Below are positions 1-6,261 of a DNA stretch of 20,900 bases, piece by piece. The stretch is from the NCBI GenBank assembly GCA_910584435.1, contig CAJUAP010000053.1, positions 1-20,900 of the forward strand. Direction: 5' to 3'. The DNA is from an uncultured Acetatifactor sp. GTDB taxonomy: Bacteria > Bacillota > Clostridia > Lachnospirales > Lachnospiraceae. Numbering within the stretch: position 1 is the first letter of the stretch; each line of letters starts with the position of its first letter. Position numbers and translations under genes: made by a program. Under the pieces are notes generated by a model, which did not search any database, was not told the DNA's origin, and worked only from the letters and a program-made list of their open reading frames with translations.

Positions 1-17
1 GTCTTATTGTACCATGA

Positions 18-191
18 TTACAGTTCAATCATGGTATGGATGGCCATTCGGCCGTCTCCTGCCTTGAATATGGTCTTATTGTACCATGATTACAGTTCAA
101 TCATGGTATGGATGGCCATTCGGCCGTCTCCTGCCTTGAATATGGTCTTATTGTACCATGATTACAGTTCAATCATGGTATGGATGGCCAT
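18..191 (-). other. Repeated nine-codon reading frames with Shine-Dalgarno sites, one per 72-bp unit
   Basis: On the minus strand each unit has AGGAGA (55-60 in copy 1), a 7-base spacer, and an ATG opening the frame MAIHTMIEL followed by TAA. The three frames are at 18-47, 90-119 and 162-191. Spacing and strength of the ribosome site are good in copies 1 and 2; copy 3 is weakened to AGGAAA. The last codons and the stop fall inside the unit's hairpin. These may be translated minigenes, leader peptides, or duplicated copies of the start region of a gene lying left of the window. Nothing proves translation. Confidence 0.25.
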
Positions 192-221
192 TCGGCCGTT
201 TCCTGCCTTGAATATGGTCTT

Positions 222-230
222 ATTATACCA
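222..230 (-). promoter_or_regulatory. Extended -10 promoter candidate at the edge of the repeat array
   Basis: Read on the minus strand, the partial fourth repeat contains TGGTATAAT, a perfect extended -10 element (TATAAT at 222-227). The full repeats carry the one-base variant TGGTACAAT at 6-11, 78-83 and 150-155. No good -35 box lies 16-18 bases upstream, which extended -10 promoters can tolerate. Transcription would start near 215 and run into the array just ahead of the first ribosome-site-like sequence. Confidence 0.35.
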
Positions 231-237
231 TAACCAC

Positions 238-277
238 ATGCGCCTAAAGAGGGGTGTTTACACACCCTCTTGCGCAT
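238..277. other. Long stem-loop between rluD and the repeat array
   Basis: The outer arms atgcgc (238-243) and gcgcat (272-277) enclose inner arms aagaggggtgt (247-257) and acaccctctt (262-271), with a ttac loop, a three-base bulge and one extra G. Neither strand has a T-run after the stem, so it does not look like a standard intrinsic terminator. It sits directly upstream of the extended -10 box at 222-230. It could be an RNA stabiliser, a protein site or the edge of the repeat element. Confidence 0.5.
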
Positions 278-283
278 ATAGAA

Positions 284-316
284 TCAGAAGTTGACACAAT
301 GCTCTTCTATGTCAAC
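284..316 (-). terminator. Possible terminator downstream of rluD
   Basis: Arms gttgaca (290-296) and tgtcaac (310-316) form a 7-bp stem with a 13-base loop about 35 bases beyond the rluD stop codon. On the minus strand it is followed by a T-rich but interrupted tract (TTCTGATTCT). The loop is long and the tract weak, so termination is uncertain. It is the best candidate end for the aroB-lspA-rluD transcript. Confidence 0.3.
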
Positions 317-350
317 ATTATAACACAAATACAAAACTTCTACAATAAAA

Positions 351-1274
351 TTAGGATAATATATTCAATAAAAGCTTGAAGTAATCCGGCAGAGGCGCAT
401 CCACTTCTATATACTCATTTGTAGAAGGATGATGAAATCCCAATATCTTGGCATGCAGCGTCTGTCCCTGTAAGGGAAACGGCGTTTTCCTGCCGGGAGC
501 ATATAGGACATCCCCTAATAAGGGATGGCCAATACTTGCCATATGGACTCGGATCTGATGGGTACGTCCTGTTTCCAGCACACATTCAAGATAAGTATAT
601 GCACCCAGATGACCTAAGATATGATAATGGGTTACGGCATGTTTTCCGTTTTTTTCATTGACAGCCATTTTCTTCCTCTCCGCAGGATGTCTTCCCACAG
701 GTCTGTCAATGGTTCCGTCCTCATGTAAGACACCATGGCAAATAGCATGATATCTCCTTGTGATGGAATGCTCTTTTAATTGCCGTGCAATGGAGTTATG
801 TGACCTGTCGTTTTTGCAGGCAATGATGGAACCTGTTGTATCCATATCAATACGGTGCACAATACCGGGCCGCAGACAGCCGTTGATTCCTGACAGCTCA
901 TTTCCGCAATGATACATCAGGGCGTTTACCAGGGTACCGCTGTAATGCCCCGGCGCAGGATGTACTACCATTCCCTTGGGTTTATTTACCACAATGACAT
1001 CGCTATCTTCATATAGAATGTCAAGAGGTATATTTTCTGCTGCAATATTGGGTTCTTCTGCCGGAGGCAGCAGAAATGATACCTGGTCCTCCGGCTTGAC
1101 GCGGTAGGAGCCTTTGATTACCGCATCATTCACAGTGACGCCGCCTTCCTTTATCATTTTCTGAATAAAAGAGCGCGACAACGAATCGATAAGCAGTGCC
1201 AGACACTTATCGATTCGTTCTCCTTCCAAATCTTCTGTTATTTCAAAACAATACTTTTGTAACAGTCCAGACAA
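351..1274 (-). CDS. rluD: RluD-family 23S rRNA pseudouridine synthase
   Basis: Converts specific uridines in large-subunit rRNA to pseudouridine. The 307 residues match the usual length. An N-terminal S4 RNA-binding domain (about 14-70) is followed by the catalytic domain. The active-site motif is HRIDMDTTGS at 140-149, with the catalytic Asp at 143, and the conserved block GRTHQIRVHM is at 236-245. The start is TTG; GGAAGGGG abuts it directly, which is too close for a normal ribosome site, so a slightly downstream non-ATG start is possible. It follows lspA by 30 bases, the usual lspA-rluD pairing in Bacillota. The exact paralogue (RluA, RluC or RluD type) and target uridine cannot be decided from sequence alone. 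Confidence 0.93.
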   Translation of the reverse strand: MSGLLQKYCFEITEDLEGERIDKCLALLIDSLSRSFIQKMIKEGGVTVNDAVIKGSYRVKPEDQVSFLLPPAEEPNIAAENIPLDILYEDSDVIVVNKPKGMVVHPAPGHYSGTLVNALMYHCGNELSGINGCLRPGIVHRIDMDTTGSIIACKNDRSHNSIARQLKEHSITRRYHAICHGVLHEDGTIDRPVGRHPAERKKMAVNEKNGKHAVTHYHILGHLGAYTYLECVLETGRTHQIRVHMASIGHPLLGDVLYAPGRKTPFPLQGQTLHAKILGFHHPSTNEYIEVDAPLPDYFKLLLNILS

Positions 1275-1304
1275 CCCCTTCCACGAAGACGATGTACTTT
1301 ATAA

Positions 1305-1826
1305 TTATAAGAATTTTAAATCGTCCTCTTTGTATACAAACATAAATAAAAGAAATAAACTTATGGTGCAGACCACAATAAAGCAATCTGCTACATTGAA
1401 TACAGGGAAATGAATCAATACAAAAGAAATGAAATCTACAACATAATCAAAACGCAGTCGGTCAATGATATTGCCCAGGGCTCCGGCAATCAGGGCAGAC
1501 AGCAGAATATGAACAATGCGGAACTTCTTATTCTGCGGGAGCTTTACTATCACAAAAATAAGAACTGCCAGCACTGCAAAACCAATCGCTAAAATAATAA
1601 ATTTCTGTCCCTGCAGCAGACTGAACGCAGATCCTCTGTTTTCAAGATACTGCAGTTCTAAAACACCATCTATCAATACAATGGCCGGCTGATCTTTCAG
1701 ATGGGTTATTGCCAGATATTTCGTAAATTGATCCAGAAATAATAATACCGCTGCAATTAACGCATCCAAAATAAGCCGCTTGCCTGAATTCCGTTCCAGA
1801 AATGCTTTTCTTTCATTTTTACGCAT
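1305..1826 (-). CDS. lspA: Lipoprotein signal peptidase (signal peptidase II)
   Basis: Cleaves signal peptides from prolipoproteins in the membrane after lipidation. The family blocks are in order: LFLDQFTKYL near the first membrane helix, LENRGSAFSLL, GNIIDRLRFDYVVDFI and FPVFNVADCF. The last two carry the two catalytic aspartates. Four hydrophobic helices are evident. The reading frame is open further upstream, but GAGG with six bases to the ATG at 1826 supports this start and gives 173 residues. It overlaps the end of aroB by eight bases, suggesting translational coupling. Substrates in this window include the predicted lipoprotein carboxypeptidase at 6262-7230. Confidence 0.93.
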   Translation of the reverse strand: MRKNERKAFLERNSGKRLILDALIAAVLLFLDQFTKYLAITHLKDQPAIVLIDGVLELQYLENRGSAFSLLQGQKFIILAIGFAVLAVLIFVIVKLPQNKKFRIVHILLSALIAGALGNIIDRLRFDYVVDFISFVLIHFPVFNVADCFIVVCTISLFLLFMFVYKEDDLKFL

Positions 1827-2928
1827 GTGCATCCTCATCACTAAAATGAATTTCGTTGATGGCTGCCAGAATTTCTTCATCTGTCACAGTAGTGTCAATC
1901 ACTGCTTTGCCGATTTTATTCAGCAGTACAAATTTGATTTTTCCGGCCTCCATTTTCTTATCCGATTTTGTCAACCGTAAAATTTCCGAAGGATTTATTT
2001 CATCCACGGAAATCGGCAGATAAAAGGGCACAAACATATCCCGGATCTCATAATACTCTTCCATAGTAAGCATTTCGCGTTTCCAGGAGATATATGCCGC
2101 TGCAACGCATCCCAATGCCACACACTCTCCATGATAAAGTGTAAAGCCTTTTGCCTTTTCAATGGCATGACCAATGGTATGGCCGAAATTCAACAGAGCC
2201 CTCTCCCCCTGTTCCGTAGGATCTTTTTCCACCACCAGTTTCTTCACCGTACAGCTCCGGTGCAGCATTTCCTGAAGTACATCCAGATCCCTTTCACATA
2301 TTTCATACATTTTCTCTATCAGCCATTCATAAAACATGGCATCCTTAATTAAGCCATTCTTCATCACTTCTGCGAATCCGGAAAAATACTGCCTGTCCTC
2401 CAGTGTATGCAGTACCGATAAATTCATATACACAAGGCGGGGCATTTTAAATGCACCTACCATATTCTTGTAGCCGTCAAAATCAACCCCCGTTTTGCCG
2501 CCGATACTGCTGTCTGCCTGAGCGAGCAATGTGGTTGGAATCTGTATATAATCAATTCCCCGCAGATAGGTTGCCGCCGCATAACCCGTGGTATCTCCCA
2601 CCACACCCCCGCCCAGCGCCAGAAGCATGTCTTTGCGGTCAAAGCCCTCTGCAATTAGATATTTATAGATTTCCTTTACCGTATCAAGCGTTTTATGCTC
2701 TTCACCGTTTGGAAATACATACTTCACAGCCTTACAGCATTTACCGGTTAAAATATGCAATACTTCTTCGCCATAGAGCTCATTCACCCTAGAATCCGTA
2801 ACAATACAGAGCCTTCTGTTTTCACAACCCAAAACAGCCAATTCTTCCCATAATGTCTCAAAGGATTGTGTAAATACAATGTCATAGCAAGTTTCCTTGT
2901 GATATGTGATTGGTAATCTCTCTGCCAT
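1819..2928 (-). CDS. aroB: 3-dehydroquinate synthase
   Basis: Second step of the shikimate pathway: DAHP to 3-dehydroquinate, using NAD and a divalent metal. The 369 residues show PNGEEHKT, GGGVVGDTTGYAA (106-118), the substrate region PTTLLAQADSSIGGKTGVD, and the metal ligands Glu187 (in GFAEVMK), His250 (in NFGHTIGH) and His266 (in YHGE). All key residues are present. Upstream there is only a purine-rich GAGAG stretch, so the ribosome site is weak. It is the only aro gene here and lies between sepF and lspA with 25 bases to sepF, probably cotranscribed. Its place in a division-gene cluster is unusual; see findings. Confidence 0.95.
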   Translation of the reverse strand: MAERLPITYHKETCYDIVFTQSFETLWEELAVLGCENRRLCIVTDSRVNELYGEEVLHILTGKCCKAVKYVFPNGEEHKTLDTVKEIYKYLIAEGFDRKDMLLALGGGVVGDTTGYAAATYLRGIDYIQIPTTLLAQADSSIGGKTGVDFDGYKNMVGAFKMPRLVYMNLSVLHTLEDRQYFSGFAEVMKNGLIKDAMFYEWLIEKMYEICERDLDVLQEMLHRSCTVKKLVVEKDPTEQGERALLNFGHTIGHAIEKAKGFTLYHGECVALGCVAAAYISWKREMLTMEEYYEIRDMFVPFYLPISVDEINPSEILRLTKSDKKMEAGKIKFVLLNKIGKAVIDTTVTDEEILAAINEIHFSDEDAHA

Positions 2929-2953
2929 CTTCTATACAGCTCTCTTTCTATTC

Positions 2954-3487
2954 TTATGTAGGGGGCATTTCAAATGATTCTCCGAAAATATCACGCACCT
3001 GAAAATCTCCCGATATATCCACACTGGCAGGTGTGACGATAAAAATGCAATTGGAAATCTTCTGCAGGTTACCGGAAATCGCATAACAGGAGCCGCACAT
3101 AAAATCAACAATCCGTTGTGCAATATCCACATCCAGCCCTTCCAGATTCAGTACAACCGTTCGGTTTGCCAGCAGCGTCTCCGTAATTTCCCTGGCGTCA
3201 TCTACGGAATTGGGTCTAATGACACAGACTTCCATACCAGCAGCGGAACTCCGCTTGACAGGCTGCTTAATAGGTGTAATTTTACTGGCAGGGGAGGTTT
3301 GTCTCTTGGTAATGGTGGAAGGCTCTTCATAATCATCAGGCTCTTTTACTCTTGATGATGAGACCCGCCTGGGCATAAGAACAGGTTCTTCATCTTCTTC
3401 ATCCAGATAATCATCATCATAATATTCATCATCATCTTCTTCACCGTTCAGCTTCATATAATTCAAAAATTTATCCATTACGCCCAT
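2954..3487 (-). CDS. sepF: Cell division protein SepF
   Basis: SepF links FtsZ filaments to the membrane and arranges the septal ring. The N-terminus MGVMDKFLNYMKLN matches the amphipathic membrane-targeting helix of the family. A long acidic and disordered linker follows, with DEYYDDDYLDEEDEEP and then a basic Ser/Pro stretch. The C-terminal domain (about 85-165) runs from VCVIRPNSVDDAREITETLL to FIVTP. The frame is open upstream to a TTG at 3508, but ATG 3487 fits the family start; the nearest AAAGG is 13 bases away, somewhat far. This start gives 177 residues. It follows yggS closely, as in the ylm clusters of many Bacillota. Confidence 0.93.
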   Translation of the reverse strand: MGVMDKFLNYMKLNGEEDDDEYYDDDYLDEEDEEPVLMPRRVSSSRVKEPDDYEEPSTITKRQTSPASKITPIKQPVKRSSAAGMEVCVIRPNSVDDAREITETLLANRTVVLNLEGLDVDIAQRIVDFMCGSCYAISGNLQKISNCIFIVTPASVDISGDFQVRDIFGESFEMPPT

Positions 3488-3510
3488 GTTTATACCATCG
3501 CCTTTCAAAA

Positions 3511-4212
3511 TTAATCTGTTATATTTCCTCTCTCACCAAAAATCCCGGTACCAACCCGAATATAAGTAGCTCCTTCTTCGATTGCCACGGAATAATCGCC
3601 TGTCATCCCCATAGAGAAGAGACACATACCTCTATTATCAATGTTTTTCCGGTTAATGTCAACAGCTAATTCAACTAATTTATGAAAATAGGGACGATTT
3701 TCTTCAGGATTTTCTGTATAAGGGGCAACGGTCATGAATCCTTTTATGTGGATAGAAGGCAGTTTGGAAATACTTTCCACAAGTCCGGGGAGTTCCGAAA
3801 CCGCAACGCCGAATTTACTGCTTTCTTCCGCTACATTTACCTCAATCAGAATATCTACAGTCACATTTTTCTTCACGGCCTCACGACTGATCTCTTCTGC
3901 CAGAGCCAGAGAATCCACGCTATGTATCATGGCTGCTTTATCTACAATATACTTCACCTTATTGCGCTGCAGATGTCCGATCATATGCCAGCGAATATCG
4001 GACGGAAGCTGGGGAATCTTGTCCATTAATTCCTGCACCCGGTTTTCTCCAAAATCTCTTATGCCTGCATTATAGGCTTCCTGAATCATTGAAATGGGTT
4101 TTGTCTTGCTCACTGCAATCAGTGATACTTCGGTACGGTTTCGTCCGGACTTATCGCATGCCCGTTGAATTTCCTGTTCCACAGCGATTAGATTTTTCTG
4201 GATATTGGTCAT
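3511..4212 (-). CDS. yggS: YggS/YlmE-family PLP homeostasis protein
   Basis: PLP-binding protein of the COG0325 family, which keeps free pyridoxal phosphate in balance. It has a single TIM-barrel domain and no known classical enzymatic activity. The PLP lysine is Lys36 in LIAVSKTKP, the same position as in E. coli YggS. Other family blocks are DFGENRVQELMDK, WHMIGHLQRNK, FSMGMTGDYSVAI and IRVGTGIFGER. The frame extends upstream, but AGGAG nine bases before ATG 4212 sets the start and gives 233 residues. It lies 19 bases after the HlyD-like gene and 23 before sepF, an arrangement seen as ylmE-sepF in Gram-positive bacteria. Confidence 0.94.
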   Translation of the reverse strand: MTNIQKNLIAVEQEIQRACDKSGRNRTEVSLIAVSKTKPISMIQEAYNAGIRDFGENRVQELMDKIPQLPSDIRWHMIGHLQRNKVKYIVDKAAMIHSVDSLALAEEISREAVKKNVTVDILIEVNVAEESSKFGVAVSELPGLVESISKLPSIHIKGFMTVAPYTENPEENRPYFHKLVELAVDINRKNIDNRGMCLFSMGMTGDYSVAIEEGATYIRVGTGIFGERGNITD

Positions 4213-4231
4213 AAATTCATTCTCCTGCATT

Positions 4232-5665
4232 CTATTTCTGGTTGATAAACTGATCATCTCTGACAGATTCCGCATCCAATACAATATAATCATAAACACT
4301 CAATCCATATTTCGTATTGGGCTTTACGATAGCGTACTCATCGTTTTGATACAAAATACTGATTTGCTTAAAATCAGCATATCCTTTGTTCATATTGTAT
4401 ACACCTATTAATGTGGCGCGTCTGCTCACTGTAAAGTTCTCTCCGGATTGTCCGTCTTCCGCGGAGGGAGGCGGCTGTGCATTATCAGGCAGATACAGGA
4501 TATCCCCCGCTTCCACCATAGTGCTGTCTAAATAATATTCTTTGGATTCGCTGTCATAATAGTAAATCTCAATTTCCACAATTTCACTGGAAATAGTACC
4601 GTCCTCCAAAACACATTGCCGCTTGATACTGTCGCCTCCGTTATTGCCGCCTAAAATGATATACGCTTCCGGAATCAGATAAAATTCTTTCTGAACAATA
4701 GAAGATACAGGAATTTTCAATCCCGTTTCATCTTCTACAATTAACTCTATATCAAGAAATCTGTCTGAAATAAAGGTAATCATGGAATTCGTAAACGAAA
4801 GCTGAAGATAGGAATTTCCGTCCGCATTTACAAGAAGCTTCACAGCGCCCCACGACTCATATTGATTCTTCAGGAAACGTACTTTGACATATCCTTCTTC
4901 CTGAAGCTCGGCCCCTCGGGTGGCGTCAATAGGAATCACTATGGACCAGTTTTCATTCGTTGACAGTTTGTATACGGCATCTCCCTGGGCCATCAGGGAA
5001 TTACTGGCGATGCGTTTCTTCTCATACTCTTTTTCCTCTAAGATATCTTTGGTTACTGCGGCCGGGGACAAATCTTCATAGCCATCTGTCCAATAGGCTA
5101 CAATACCTGTCACAGGCGCATAGGAAGAGTGAATGATATTGATACCGGCAGCGCCGTTCAAGTCCTCAATGCTTTGAAGCATATTTGCATTGGATAGCTT
5201 CATTACATCACTGTTCAAATTCTGCTTAAAATCATAAGTGGTTTCATACTGCATTTCATCGAACTCATGTGCAAAAGTTATAATTTCACTTCGGAATTCT
5301 GATAATTCCCTTGCAGACAGTGAATTTTCCCCCATATTCATACTGGACAGGCTCTCGCTGAGATGTCCCGATTCGTCCACTACATATACAAGATCATTTT
5401 TGGCAACCCGTTCACCTTCCAATGCATAGTAAGTGACATAACCGGTGGTCTGGGCATACACCACTGTCTCATCACGCAGAACAATTCCGCGGTAAATTGT
5501 GTCCGTGGCAAGAGAACCTTCCTTCACTTCATATCTTACAATGTAGCTGGTCTGAAAATACATAATGACATAGACAACAACATATATAAGAATTACGCTG
5601 AAGATAATCATACCAATATTCAGATTAAGTGGTTTTCTATATTTTCTAATCTTTCCTTTTGCCAA
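4232..5665 (-). CDS. HlyD-like membrane protein of the sepF cluster
   Basis: The product is about 477 residues. A short basic N-terminus (MAKGKIRKYRKP) leads into one membrane helix (about 18-37) and then a large extracellular part. The segments around VTYYALEGERVAKNDLVYVV and YAPVTGIVAYW look like the two halves of a biotinyl/lipoyl-type hairpin, separated by a helical region. The C-terminal half resembles membrane-fusion or adaptor proteins. Start: TTG at 5663-5665 with GGAGG seven bases upstream; an upstream ATG without a ribosome site is less likely. No ABC transporter or outer-membrane partner is nearby, so an export role is doubtful. A role in envelope or division linked to YggS and SepF is inferred from position only. 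Confidence 0.75.
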   Translation of the reverse strand: MAKGKIRKYRKPLNLNIGMIIFSVILIYVVVYVIMYFQTSYIVRYEVKEGSLATDTIYRGIVLRDETVVYAQTTGYVTYYALEGERVAKNDLVYVVDESGHLSESLSSMNMGENSLSARELSEFRSEIITFAHEFDEMQYETTYDFKQNLNSDVMKLSNANMLQSIEDLNGAAGINIIHSSYAPVTGIVAYWTDGYEDLSPAAVTKDILEEKEYEKKRIASNSLMAQGDAVYKLSTNENWSIVIPIDATRGAELQEEGYVKVRFLKNQYESWGAVKLLVNADGNSYLQLSFTNSMITFISDRFLDIELIVEDETGLKIPVSSIVQKEFYLIPEAYIILGGNNGGDSIKRQCVLEDGTISSEIVEIEIYYYDSESKEYYLDSTMVEAGDILYLPDNAQPPPSAEDGQSGENFTVSRRATLIGVYNMNKGYADFKQISILYQNDEYAIVKPNTKYGLSVYDYIVLDAESVRDDQFINQK

Positions 5666-5680
5666 TATGCTGCCTCCATA

Positions 5681-5710
5681 CAAAAGCCCCGGTGATTGTT
5701 CCGAGGCTTT
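5681..5710 (-). terminator. Intrinsic terminator/attenuator-like hairpin ahead of the HlyD-like gene
   Basis: On the minus strand AAAGCCTCGG (5701-5710) pairs over 10 bp, with one G-U pair, with CCGGGGCTTT (5683-5692) across an 8-base loop. It is followed by TTTTG. It lies between the stop of the P-loop gene (5754) and the GGAGG of the HlyD-like gene (5673-5677). There is no room for a promoter between hairpin and start, so expression of the HlyD-like gene needs read-through, or the stem acts as an attenuator or processing site. Confidence 0.55.
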
Positions 5711-5753
5711 CGTGTGTATCATCACTGTTCTTGATTTTGATTTCTTCAGCAGA

Positions 5754-6173
5754 TTAAAGGGATATGATAATATTCTCTTTGAAACATTCAGGTATCTCCG
5801 CTTCATCCAGGGAAACACTTAAAATAAAGTCTACCTCAAATGCTTTGCTGAGTTTTTCCAATTTATTTACTGTAGCAGCAAAATCTGAAGTATCCAGACA
5901 AGCAATTTTCAAAAAGCTGTCGAAATACATCTGCTGTAAATCATGATCCTGAGAAAGAATACCGCTTACAAAGCCAATAAACTCACTGCTGCTCTCAACC
6001 ATAAACTGGGATACATCAATTAAGCGCACTTTGTTATTCAGTTCATACATATGCTTGGTGCTCTTGTCAAGATATACAATATTACCGGATATCTCCTTAA
6101 CCTCACGATTTACTTTATCCAATAGCTGTTTTGTTTTACCTTTACCTTTTTTACCTACAATCAACTGGATCAT
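5754..6173 (-). CDS. Small P-loop protein of unknown function
   Basis: A 139-residue protein. The N-terminus MIQLIVGKKGKGKTKQLLD carries a Walker A motif (GKKGKGKT, 7-14). The rest is soluble mixed alpha/beta. A hydrophobic strand ending in SLDEAEIPE near the C-terminus might serve as Walker B, but this is not certain. Start: AGGAGG with seven bases to ATG 6173, clearly better than the upstream ATG at 6197. A strong -10 box lies upstream at 6230-6235. It stands between the carboxypeptidase and the HlyD-like gene. I do not recognise a named family. It is far shorter than PilT-type ATPases and lacks their other motifs. Nucleotide binding is likely; the role is unknown. Confidence 0.8.
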   Translation of the reverse strand: MIQLIVGKKGKGKTKQLLDKVNREVKEISGNIVYLDKSTKHMYELNNKVRLIDVSQFMVESSSEFIGFVSGILSQDHDLQQMYFDSFLKIACLDTSDFAATVNKLEKLSKAFEVDFILSVSLDEAEIPECFKENIIISL

Positions 6174-6229
6174 TGGAAAACCTCCTATCGTAATCATTTA
6201 TAGTAATAAAAATGTACTGCCTTACATCT

Positions 6230-6258
6230 ATTATAAGGGAAATGAGACTAAAAAACAA
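6230..6258 (-). promoter_or_regulatory. Promoter of the P-loop/HlyD-like/yggS/sepF group
   Basis: On the minus strand TTGTTT (6253-6258) is 17 bases ahead of a perfect TATAAT (6230-6235). This fits a housekeeping sigma-A promoter with a moderate -35 box. It lies in the gap between the carboxypeptidase stop (6262) and the P-loop start (6173), giving a leader of about 50 bases. No terminator is visible for the gene upstream, so read-through from it is also possible. Confidence 0.6.
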
Positions 6259-6261
6259 CCT

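Larger units (their letters stand above)
1..231. repeat. Tandem array of a 72-bp unit (three full copies plus a partial fourth)
   Basis: Units begin at 1, 73 and 145, and a truncated fourth unit begins at 217 and diverges after about 231. Copies 1 and 2 are identical; copy 3 differs by one base (c to t at 200). Each unit has a perfect 10-bp inverted repeat (taccatgatt / aatcatggta, 7-base loop; 10-19 and 27-36 in copy 1) and a short ggcc-attc-ggcc palindrome. The array starts at the window edge, so its full copy number is unknown. It lies beyond the 3' end of rluD. It is not a CRISPR array because there are no unique spacers. A minisatellite-type repeat is certain from the sequence; any function is inference. 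Confidence 0.97.

Noticed and set aside
1..231. CRISPR array
   Set aside because: Repeats are contiguous, with no unique spacers, and the 72-bp unit is too long.
7..294. Plus-strand reading frame of 95 codons running through the 72-bp repeats
   Set aside because: It stays open only because 72 is a multiple of three; no ribosome site is visible and its protein is just the repeat translated. The minus-strand signals are better.
291..324. Plus-strand promoter (TTGACA at 291-296, TATAAC at 319-324)
   Set aside because: Spacing is 22 bases, TTGACA is part of a stem-loop, and no plus-strand gene follows.
3406..3450. Simple-sequence run of atc/ttc triplets in sepF
   Set aside because: It is explained by the Asp/Glu-rich linker of SepF; not a separate repeat element.
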